A DNA stretch of 64,000 nt from contig CM056875.1 of NCBI GenBank assembly GCA_029876055.1, forward strand, positions 8,209,001-8,273,000, written 5' to 3'. The first letter of the stretch is position 1. Every line of letters starts with the position of its first letter. The position numbers and the translations under genes were made by a program. Shown here one piece after another: positions 1 through 10,310 of the stretch. The notes under the pieces were generated by a model. The model saw only the letters and a program-made list of their open reading frames with translations, was not told where the DNA came from and searched no databases. Source of the DNA: Madurella fahalii (Eukaryota > Ascomycota > Sordariomycetes > Sordariales).

Positions 1-822
1 GGGTTTGAGGCTGGAGTATTCATTTCATCGGTGCATTTTGGGCGTGGTTATTGACCCTGGGACATACCTGCCTGCACGGCCAAAGGAAGGAGTAGTAGCT
101 GGGTTACAGGGGGGTACATGCATCGGGTACTTTACATCATAGGTATTAAGTGTTACAAGGAATCGAGGTTTTTTTTTAGCCCAGTCTCTGTGACAAGGAA
201 GAATATTTCATGGTCAACAGCCGCGCCACGCAGATTTTCGTCTTTCATCTGAAGTACCATGTTTTTGCGCCACGGTGCCTTATGGCTCAGAATTACAGAC
301 TGATATCCCGCGACACCACGTAGGAGAATGCGACACGACGCCATGTATTCCGCTTCAGAAACCCATCTGTTAAATTGAATCGACCTTGCCATTCAACCAT
401 ACGCTGCTCGGCTGCCACTTTCATCTAGGCACCCCAATCTTTTTGTCTATCGCAAAACATGTACGCTCAGTATAGTGCGGGTGCAGCGCAGCGCGCATGC
501 AGTGTATGTGTTGTCCGTCCCAATGCAAGTTCCCAAGCCCATGCAATATATCGTGGGCCATCCCATCCAAAACCTGTCCAAAGCGAACCAAACCAGCCGT
601 GTTGGGGAATCATTAATGTAAAGAAAAAAGAAAAGAATGAAACCGGGCCCCCGATCGACCCAAGGACGAGGGACTGTCCCGCTTGGCTTGCCACAGGCAA
701 TGGAGAACGACGCAGCCTCAAAGAAGCAGAACCCTTCAGAAACAGCAGAAGAAAACGAAACACGCGTTTGTGAGGACGCGGCGCCTGTATCCTCCCCTCT
801 TCTGTTTTCCCAATTTCACACT
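1..822. other. left flank, no gene supported
   Basis: Nothing recognisable as a gene is visible here. The right part (about 600-822) lies directly downstream of the malic enzyme stop codon and is probably its 3' untranslated region. A short minus-strand open frame at 153-392 contains an EAEYMA string reminiscent of copia-type RNase H, but the rest does not match, so it is not called. Confidence 0.5.
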
Positions 823-3284
823 TTAAAGCTGAGGATCGTAGATGCGAGCCTTGATGTACTTGTCGAGAGCCGGATCGCCCCACTCCTCCCACTCAAGCCA
901 CTGCTCCTCGGGCAGCTGGCTGACGCCATCGCGGCGCGCGGCCTTCATGACCTCGCGGGCGACGATGATGCTAGCGTCCCGGACGCGCTCGATGCGAGGG
1001 TAGATGAGCCCCTTATGGATCTCATCGGCGTTGAGCGAGCCGGCCAGGGCGGCGGCCGACGTGTAGATCATGTTGTCCGTCACGCGGCTGGCCTTGGAGA
1101 GGATGGCGCCGAGACCGATGCCCGGGAACACGTAGACGTTGTTGCCCTGGTTGGGGTAGTAGGTGACGGCATGGTCGCTGGTCTTGACGGTGAACTGAGA
1201 GAAGGGCGAGCCCGAAGCGAAGATGACGGTGCCATCGGTCCAGGTCACGGCCTGCTCGAAGGTGCATTCGGCTTTGGTGAGAGGGTTGCTCAGCGGGAAG
1301 AGGATGGGCCTGCGGCCGAGACCGCCGGCGTCGACCGACGCCTTGAGAGCGCGGACGACGGACTCGGTAAAGACGCCAAAGGTAGCAGTCAGGCCGACCA
1401 GCGCGGTCGGCTTGACGTACTCAATGACCTCCTCGAGGGTGCGGAACTGGTGGCCGTTGTTGTCGGTCCGGGCAAAGTACTTCTTGTGCTCAGCAAGCTT
1501 ATCGCCACGGTCCTTGGTCACAAGGCCCTTGGTGTCGACGAGCCAGAACTTGTCCTTGGCAGCCTGCTCCGACAGGCCGCGCTTGGTGTAGTACTCGACG
1601 AGCTGCTTGGCGACGCCGACGCCGGCGGAGCCAGCGCCCATGAAGACCAGGCGCTGCTCCTCGATAGGCACACCAGACAGGTTGACGGCGCCAATGTAAC
1701 TGCGGGTGGGGTTAGTTGAGGCACGAGAGAGAGAGAGAAGAGAGGGGAGACAAAAAAAAAAAAAAAAGAGAAAGGAAAAAAAAGAAAACTAAACTTACCC
1801 GCCCAAGACGACAGCGCCGGTGCCCTGGATATCATCGTTGAAGCACTTGTAGCTGTTGCGGTAGCGGTCGAGGTAATTGAAGGCTTTCTCGCTCTCAAAG
1901 TCCTCAAACTGCACCACCATGTTCGGGTAGACCTCCTTGGCGGCCTGCATGAACTCGTCCATAAACTCCTGCTGCTCGGCCACGGGGACGCGCTTGGCGC
2001 GCAGGCCGAGGTACAGGGGGTCCTTGAGGTTGGTCTCGTTGGCCGTGCCGCAGTCGAGCACAATGGGCAGCGTCTTGTCCGGGTGGATACCGGCGGCGGC
2101 CGTGTACAGGGCTAGCTTGCCGATCTAGCGCCGACGCATGCAGATTAGCCCACCGTCCTGCCGGGACCCGCCACTTCTTCTCTGCCGAAGCCACTTACCG
2201 GAATCCCAACGCCATTGACGCCGAGATCGCCCAGGCCGAGAATGCGCGAGCCGTCCGTCACGACGCAAATCTCGGGGTTCGGGTACGGCCAGTTCCTCAG
2301 AATCGTCTTCATCGACTTGCGCTGCTTGATCGAGATGTACAGCGCCTCGGGCCGTGTGTACAGCGTCGAGTACTGCAGGCAGACATCGCCAATGGTCGGC
2401 GTGTACACGAGCGGCATCAGCTCCTTGGCGTGGTCGATGAGCAGGCGGTAAAAGAGGTCGACGTTTTGGCTCTTGAGGGTTGACAGGTACAGGTACTTAT
2501 CAATGCCCGTCTGCCGCGTCCTGATCATCTTGAGCGCGCGCTCGCACTGCTTGTTGCTGTCCTCCAGGACGTGCGGGATGAGCCCCGTCAGGTTCTTGGA
2601 GATGCGCTGCTCGGGCGTGAACGAGAGGCCTTGGTGGTGGCGGAGCATGTTAGCAACGGCCATGGCGCGCAGAGAGGGCCGAAAGGGAAAGAACATCAAA
2701 TGAGAAGAGAAGGCGGGGCCACCGAGAGCAGAGTAACGAGGAGTGACGGTGCGAGCGATGGGTGAGGGGGAGTGATATGTTGGGACGCTACTTTTAAGCT
2801 TCGGCGCGCCCACTATGTACTACCTCCTGGTGGTAGTCACTGCGGGACACCAAAAAAACAGACCGCCATTGTGCAGCGGGAAGGCGTGGCTGATCAAAGC
2901 AGTGATGGAGCCGGGATGGAGATGGAAGCTAAGAGCTGACTCACCCTTATTCCACATGGGCTCGTTGAGCACCTGGTAGCCGAGGGCCTGGTTCTGCGAG
3001 ATATACTCGGTCGTGGCATACTGGTGCACCTCGCCGTAGTGGTTCTGGGCGTAGCCCCGGAGGGTGTCGAGGTTCGCCATTCTCATGGCTTCCTCAATAG
3101 TAGCGATATCGACTGACGACATTGGGTTTGCTGCCGAGATCCTGCGTGCCGACGAGATGGACATGCGCTTGGAGCTAGATATAGACGAGTGTGACGACCG
3201 GGCCGACGCGGCTGATGAGGGGGAGATCGACCGAGGTGTAGAGATGCTGTCGGAACTGGAGGTGCTCTGGGCATACGACGCCAT
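823..3284 (-). CDS. NAD-type malic enzyme (malate dehydrogenase, oxaloacetate-decarboxylating)
   Basis: Four exons read on the minus strand: 3284-2945, 2629-2199, 2124-1799 and 1699-823, giving 657 residues. The introns have GTGAGT, GTAAGT and GTAAGT donors. The 315-nt first intron has a GCTAAC branch site and an AAG acceptor. The enzyme converts malate to pyruvate and CO2 with NAD(P)+. The malic N-terminal domain carries VYTPTIGD (Tyr about 189) and VTDGSRILGLGDLG; the metal-binding stretch FNDDIQGT is near 352-359; the Rossmann motif GAGSAG is near 387-392; SNP and QGNN motifs follow. Residues 20-60 are Ser/Arg-rich with no acidic residue. The chosen start (MASYAQ) follows an open frame that runs in phase up to an ATG at 3644, so a longer mitochondrial form is possible. 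A cytosolic NADP form cannot be excluded by eye. Confidence 0.95.
1751..1790. repeat. purine tract inside malic enzyme intron 3
   Basis: Adenine-rich run on the plus strand, therefore a pyrimidine-rich tract just downstream of the donor on the transcribed strand. It is a simple low-complexity insertion that lengthens this intron to 99 nt. Confidence 0.8.
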
Positions 3285-4224
3285 GGCATGTGTGAGGGCC
3301 GGGAGGGAGGAGAGGAAGGAGAGTTGGGCGAGGGGAACGAGACTGTAAATCCACGGGGCGAGGTCGAGGCAGGGCTGGACCAGGTGCAGATAGAGGATCC
3401 CCTGCGGCGTGAGTGTAGTAGTATTATTAGGATTACGACTGGAACCAGCAGCTCTAGGGTGATGAATGCCAGTAGCGCCAGCGGCAGCAGTAGTCGACCG
3501 GGCCACCAGAGCCTTTGTCAACAAGAGGGACAGATGCAGCGTCCGACCGACATACTGGGTGCTGAGAGCGAGCCGGTTTAAAAACTTTTGCGCGCTGGGG
3601 GCCCGCGACGCGAACAGCGTCCATCTCGCCCCTCGCCTACCCATGTGTTTGTCCCAGCCGAGAGAGCGGGATCGAGATTTTTTTTTTTTTTTCCTACCAC
3701 AGTACCAACTGTCCTGGGAGAGAGAGAAACACAGCTGGGCGATGTGACAGAGGCCTGTCGGACGGTTTCGGTGCGCGTTTCAAAGGCCGCCGCGTCGAGA
3801 CCTGTTTGCAGACCACACGCCCTCCCTCTCTGGGGGGCGGCAGGATAAGAAAAGGCCCGGTCATCCTTGTCAGGGTTGTCCGGGGTCGTCCCCGGCGGAG
3901 TACCGGGTACCGGTACGAAAAGCCAACGAACGCACTGCGAGGCCACTCTTTTCCCGCCGAAGGGATGGAGCGTTCCGGCTTGGGAAGGCACTTACACGTA
4001 CAAACCCAGAGTACGTACAGTACGCGATGTACCTATACACACAGTACCGTAAAGCTCTTCGAAGGAGCCGGCAGGAGTCACCGAGATGACATCCGGACGG
4101 AGCCGGAGTGGATTCTTGAATTAACCTGCGGTCCATGAACGGGTTCAATATTTCGTTCTTTTACTCGATTTTAGTTTTCTTACTCTCTGTTCATCGTATT
4201 GCCACCAATTTATTCTTTATTTTT

Positions 4225-4243
4225 AATTATTATTATTATTATT
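4225..4243. repeat. ATT trinucleotide microsatellite
   Basis: Tandem ATT units embedded in an AT-rich patch (about 4190-4250) within otherwise GC-rich intergenic DNA. Confidence 0.85.
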
Positions 4244-7200
4244 TTTTGTTGGGAGGCGGTTGGTGGTTGGTTGGGTTCGTCTGTTAATTTTGGGGATTTC
4301 TTTTGCTGACGTTGACCGCCGCACCGTTGCGCGACGCCACGGGTGCATCGGAGCTGGTGCGGCGTCAGGCTGTGTCAGACTTCCCGCACCATGTGAATGC
4401 CAAGGTACCTCTCCAAGAATTCCTGTACCTGAACCATGGGAACCGCCGTGATTCCAGCCCGTCGCCGAGACCTGCACAGTGGATGAGCCAACTATGAAGA
4501 CAGCGGAGCTCCGTCACCACCGAACGCTGGTTCACCGTCCAATGCTGATCTGCTTGTACTCTGGTCTCGGTGTTGCTGTCTCTTGTCTCTTATCTCTTGT
4601 CTCTCGCAATTCTCCAAAAGTCATCCCAGCATGCGTCTCTCGTTCGGGGCTGTTCTGGGGACCGCCGGCGGACCCTAACACCATCGAAAACAGGGGCCGG
4701 CGGGTCATCGTAAGCTACATCCAATCAGAGATCGGACAATGGGAAGCGCTGGTTTCCCGATTGGGCCAAGCGGGCTCGCCCCGATCCGCCGGTAGGTGTG
4801 TCGGAATCAGTTGTCGGCCTTCATCTCTCAGACATCGGGCTCTCTCCCTTGCTTACAAGGAGTGCTGTGGCACGCAAGGGGCTTTACCGCTATTGCCAAT
4901 TACCTAATGAGTGGCATTGGCAAAACATTGGGCGTCCAAAAGCGTCCAGAGGAAGACAAGCGCATCACAAAATGTGACGAATTTGTCTCGGTTTCCGTAC
5001 ACGGGAGGGTGACTGCACGGCTTGTCAGCCTCGAGGAGTAGGCTGCAGCGCTCACACGACAGCGCTTACCGGGAAATTCTCTTGCTATCTTTTCCGGTCA
5101 CGAAAACTGGTCGAAGCGAAATGCAGTTCACCACCACACCTTAGCGCTAGAATACGCTCAGGAATGCAACGCGATGCAACCGAAAGTCGAAGGTGGTGTA
5201 GGCAACGTTGGGTGTGCAAGTCTCTCAAGGCTTGAGAGACGGCTGAAGTACCGCTACTCTGGTTACCCCCAACTGCTTGAGGTTCCATCCACGTTCCACG
5301 CCAGAAGAAGCCACTGCTCCACACCGTGGATGCCCCCCAAAACAGGGGACAAATGGCGTTGGGCATCGGTGGGTCTCTTTCAAAGTAAAAATCCAAAAAG
5401 TGGATTTTCAGGGGCAGGCCCGGGGAACGCACGAGGTGGAGGACGGGAACGCATGGATTTCGCAAGCCTCCCCCCCCCCGACTTCTCCCGATTCTATTGC
5501 AGGGATCGTACGCCATCTGCGTCTGAAAACCAGAATCGATATTTCCCTTTTGGGCGAACGCCGGGCACGAAGCGACGATGACTTCCTTCGAGAAGCACAT
5601 CGGCCGGATGAAACAGGGTCACATTCGCGTCTGATGTCTGATATGCCGCTGGGCGGCCTCCACCGCCCTCAAACTTGGGCGCCCACGGCAATCCGCAAGG
5701 AAGGCCCCCCTGGCATGCCTGGTCGGTTGCTCGTCCGAAGCTCGAGACAGTCACATCGGACAAAAACAAATAATGTGCTTGGATGTTTTGCGAACCGCCC
5801 GAGCTCCATCTCTTGCTAGTCAGAATCTGGGGTTGTGCCTGAGTCATGGCTCCGCTCCTGAGGAGGCCCAAGATCCGCTTGGGTTAACGTTCGTCCCAAC
5901 GACCGAAGCGTCCGAAGATTGCTATCTTCGTCGGCGATGGCCCGATTGAGCAGCGGATGGATTTTGGGAAATCCGTTGGAAGGATCTACTCAGCACCACA
6001 GAAGCTCAACAGAACAACAACCTGCATGGCCCAATCATGCGGCGGGTCAAACTTCCTTGATTCGGCCGGCATTGTCTGATCTCCCTGCCTCCCGTCTGCA
6101 GCCCAGAGCTCCTCGCCCACTTTTTTCTTCGCCGGACGTTGCATTGAGCACTTGGCCGTCTTGCAGCTTGCCAACCTCATGCCAAGAAAGGTACTGTACA
6201 CTCGGCATCGGTCCAGACGGTCGGCGCTTGGTCCACATGTTGTGAAGCTCGGTCAGCCACAGAGCCGACCCGGCAAACAGACCTCGCACATGCGCCGCCG
6301 AGGCGCGATTGCCCACACGCCCGCATCGACGATGGCCCGATTAACGTGGAATTGGTCGGCTGTGTCCCGGAGCTTCTCCGCCAACCTCCGTTACCTCGTA
6401 CCGAGCGGCGAGCGCACACGGGGGATGTCGGGTGCACATGATAGCCGCTTGCATTGGAGCGCCAATGGATGCGATGCCCGAACCATGGCTCGCCCAAAAA
6501 CACCAAGGCGGCGCGGTACTGTACACAAACAGCGTCCGAAGCCGGAGATTGTTACACAAGACGCTACTGCACAACCAGCGGAACCATGTGCCGGGAATCT
6601 CTGAAGCTCCCCCGGACCCCGCAATCAACAAGGCCAGATCCTCGTGGGGCACAGGGTCAGCAAGGTCAGCTGGACTCGCCTTGGTTCTTGCATGCTCCAC
6701 CGCCGCCCACGATCTTCCTCGATCCTCACCTTCCCTCACCGCCCTCTCCGTCATGCCCGCCCGTTCAACGGCTATGACCCCGGGCGCCGCGGTGACCCCC
6801 GCAGCCCCGGATTCTTGGGAGGTAAGGGCGCGTGACCGTGAGTCAAAGCTTTGGACCCAGCAAACGGGCATGGCTTGCAGCTAGACAGGGAAAGAACGGG
6901 CTGTCGTCACACCTTGACATCGGATACGAGATTGTACCATGTACAGTTACTGCGTAGACGGGAGGTGCTATGGGCCTAAGAATAATTCCTTCTTCAGGGG
7001 TAATCAAACAGCGCTGAAAATGGCAGGGTCCTCAAGAGTACCCAACTCGGTCGTCTTCGGATATGGAGGGACACACTGCCACATGTAAGGTGCTTGATGG
7101 GGAGCAACTTGGGAGGTTGTGTTAAGAATGACTCAACCTACCTTTGGCTCATAGCCAAGGCGTTTGCCGAGGCTCGAGATCTCCCTGGGCGGGCCCAGAA

Positions 7201-7522
7201 TAGTACAACTCCTCACGAACGGGCAGGGCCAAATTGCTTGATCGAAATCTCATTACCGAGGAGCCTAGGTCCATCCCCAGAATGCAGCTTGAACATACGA
7301 GTGATATCCGAGGAAGTCCCATCTGGACTCCGTCCTTCCTACTCTTTCCCACAATCCACGTAACCCATCGCTATGGTTGATGTCAGTTGCTGGTATTGTA
7401 CATCAACGCCCTTCCATCCCCTAACGCCGTACAAGAGCAATCGAGAAAGTTAGGCGCTGCTGCGCTGCGAACACCTACGCCGAGATGCAAATACCACCAA
7501 AACAACATGACTACTCCCTTAC

Positions 7523-7550
7523 CACTCACTCACTCACTCACTCACTCACT
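7523..7550. repeat. (CACT)7 microsatellite after RAD7 stop
   Basis: Seven perfect CACT units lying 8 nt beyond the RAD7 stop codon, hence in the RAD7 3' untranslated region and read there as AGTG repeats. Confidence 0.9.
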
Positions 7551-7557
7551 CCGTCCC

Positions 7558-9543
7558 TCAATCATCGTAGTCCCCCTCCAGAACCATTCCTCTCGCATTC
7601 GGCACTCCCACTAGGATCTTGCCCCTCGGTACTCTCACGTCCCTTACCTTCATACACCCAAAGACATTCAGCTCTCTCAGGTTCGGACAGCTGCGGAACA
7701 CGCTGCCCACCACAAAGTCATCCACCTCCTCACAGAAACTAATCTCCATCTTGTCCATCGCCTCGTAGGTCGTGTCGGCGGTGAACACCTCCCCAAACGC
7801 GCACGCTTCAATGTGCCGGCACCCATGGACGTTGAGATGCCTCAACGTCTTGCCCGAGTGCGCCATCAGCGCCTTGAAGCCGCCGGAGCACAGCCCGATG
7901 CCGTCCGGGTTCTCCCGCGGCTGCGCGGCCTCGAGCTGGCGGCACTTTTGCAGATCCAAAAAGACCAGGCCCGGGTTGGCCCAGTCGGTAAACAGCCGCG
8001 CAAAGCCGGCGTCGGTCATCTCCTCGCTGTCGGTAATGCGCAGCTTCTCGAGGGCGCGGCAGTGGTGGTGGATCGCGTCCAGCACCGTGTTGTCTGCTCC
8101 CGGCACGCGGGTGAGCGAGAGGGTTTGGAGGTTGGCGCCGATCTTGGTGAGGAGGTCGACGTAGACGTCCGAGTGGACCTCGTTGCGCAGGTCGAGGCTG
8201 AGGTGGCGGAGGGACTTGACATCAGCGATGGCTGTGATGCCGGCCCCCGTAACCGCCTGGTTGTGAGATACCTTGAGACGGGTCAGGGACGGGCAGGCGG
8301 ACGACAGCAGAGAGAGGGTTTCGTCTCCAAAATGCTTGTCCGTCCAGTAAACACGGAGTGAGCGCAGCGAACCGCCCTTGTGCTGAAGGAACTCCTTCCA
8401 CTTGGTCTCTGACAAGAGGTTTGCGCCATGCAGGTAGAACTCCTCGAGCTCGATATGCCGCGAGATGAGGAAACCCATAACCTCGTCTTTGAAGTGGATG
8501 CCGTTGCGGATCTTGAGCTTCTTCAGACCCGGAACGGTTCGGAAGACGCGGATGAAGTCGTCGGCGGTGAGTTTCGCCCCATCGTAGATGTTGACTTCCT
8601 CCGCTGTCGGCTGCAGAAACAGGCTGAGGGTTCTTGAATCGAGAAGACGGTACCTGGAGAGCTTCCGCGCGATCTTGTCAATTACTGACGTGGGCAGATC
8701 CCCCAGGTCTTCAGCGAGATGGATATTTCTGGCAAGAGTCTCGATACAGAGCGTCATTAAGCTCTTTGCGCCGAGTGAATACGTCCCATCCAGGATGCTG
8801 CTTTGCATTTGCCGGCGTTTGCCGACGGCGCCGCCGCTGGCCCGCTTTGCCTTCTTCTTCTTCACCGTAGCGTCATCTTTGTCGAGTTCCTTGCCGCAGG
8901 GATTGCAAAGCAAACCTCCATCAGGCCCATTGCGCGTGTATGGCGTGACAGTGAACCGTGTGCCGCAGATGGCACAATTCTCCATCTGGCCAGGGAGGGG
9001 AGCGGCGCGCTGCTGGAAGATGGCTCGGGCGAGGTCATCTTCATCGTCCGAGTCTGCAAGACCGCGCTTGCGCTTCTGGAACTTCTTGCTAGCCTTGATC
9101 TTCTCAATGGCTCGTTGTTCCTTCTTCCGCACCTCCTCTCGCGAAGTCTCGGCTGCGCGCCGTCCCCGTGTTGACTGCGCAGGGGTTGAAGAAACGGCTG
9201 AAGTCGGCGCTGGGAGAGCAGCCGCGGTTTCACTACTATTTTGGTCGACGGCATCGCCCTCGTTTTCCTGGTTATTCTGCGTTGCTCTACGCCGCGCATC
9301 GGCGTCCAGACGGATCTGATGAGCAGAAATGTTGTGTGACTGATACAAGCCGGTCAGCGTTCGAGCATGACAAAAAGATATACAAATGATTACAACGCAC
9401 CGCTAAGAAATCAGTTAGGGCCGATTGCCTGCATGGTGATAGTCAGTTTAAAAACGCTGGTTCGAGCGCGGTTCGAAGTGAATGACTGACGGGCCCATGA
9501 TCCGGCGTTGCTGCCGATTCTGTCGAGACCTAGGTTTCACCAT
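7558..9543 (-). CDS. RAD7: DNA repair protein Rad7 (leucine-rich repeat, global-genome NER)
   Basis: Three exons: 9543-9491 (53 nt), 9428-9401 (28 nt) and 9339-7558, giving 620 residues. The start was rebuilt through two small introns (donors GTCAGT and GTGCGT), which restores the conserved family N terminus GPQSALTDFLASHNIS. A basic, acidic-patch N-terminal third with a KK/RK-rich stretch precedes a four-cysteine zinc knot (C149, C152, C172, C175). Residues from about 220 on are leucine-rich repeats of the cysteine-containing type. In yeast Rad7 pairs with Rad16 in the complex that scans non-transcribed DNA for UV lesions and also works with a cullin ubiquitin ligase. The gene is head to head with RAD16, its known partner, across 767 bp. 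Confidence 0.95.
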
Positions 9544-10310
9544 GTCAATACTGGAAGATCAAGTACAATCACGACTTTCATAGCCTACATTTTGGTAGAT
9601 TCGCAGGCCGCGAGCACTAGCGACAACAAAAGTGGGAGAACATTAGCCGTTGGGAAGGTAAACGATCGAAGAAGAGAACAAAGCCGAAGGGGGTTGTCGG
9701 GTTTTGGACACGCTCGGACGCGAAGAGGGGCAAATCAATTTAACTCGCCAACGCCAAAACACCTGACTTTGCCGATTCTGATCAGGATGAGGCAAAGAAC
9801 ATCACGCAAGCGGGCGAGGCACCCTGGGCCTCTCACCGCTGCTGCCTGACGCTTGGGGCACCTCCCGCTGTAAGCCAGCAAATTAATTCGTCCGGAGTCA
9901 TGTGCACTCGCGTCTAAGGAAACGCGCTTCCCCTCTCCTGCTCCGAAATTCACGACCCTCTTATCCAGGAGGTGGCGATTGTCCATCTTGGTTCGCCTCA
10001 CCCCAGTTCTTTCTGGTGTTCATCCCTCCTCCAGCCGGCCTCCGACACCGAACGGCTGGACTCTCTATTTCCCGTACCAAAAAGAAATCGGACGCCTTGA
10101 ATTCCCTTCTCCTTTAAGGCGCACAGACTCGGACTGCAGCCTGATCCGCCCGGTCGGGCCCTCGCAACAGCGCTAGACAGAGACCATCTTCCCGCTTTGT
10201 TGAGCATCATTGTCCTCGACGGCTTTGGTATTCGGCAAGCCCTCCAATGAAACATTTGTTCCACAGCCAGATCATTCGAGTTTGACATCAGGCCAAGTGT
10301 TGAAATAGCA
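9544..10310. promoter_or_regulatory. shared intergenic region between RAD7 and RAD16
   Basis: 767 bp separate the two divergent start codons. The only classical element I can point to is a CCAAT at 10244-10248, about 65 nt before the RAD16 ATG. No coding sequence is supported. Because both genes start outward from here and no gene lies between them, it must hold both promoters. Co-regulation is an inference. Confidence 0.7.

Larger units (their letters stand above)
3285..7557. other. 4.3-kb gene-poor stretch
   Basis: The first 360 nt are upstream of malic enzyme and include an in-phase open frame to 3644. Beyond this I see pyrimidine or purine runs (3680-3692), an ATT microsatellite (4225-4243) and only scattered open frames with no recognised protein, convincing codon bias or splice chain. 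No tRNA, rRNA or transposase signature was recognised. The two sides carry upstream sequence of malic enzyme and downstream sequence of RAD7. Confidence 0.5.

Noticed and set aside
153..392. Minus-strand open frame with an EAEYMA string recalling copia-type RNase H
   Set aside because: Only six residues match; the remaining sequence shows no retroelement motif and there are no terminal repeats or neighbouring reverse transcriptase.
637..1719. 360-codon plus-strand open frame
   Set aside because: It lies antisense to the malic enzyme exons; the open frame follows from the GC-rich third positions of the real gene.
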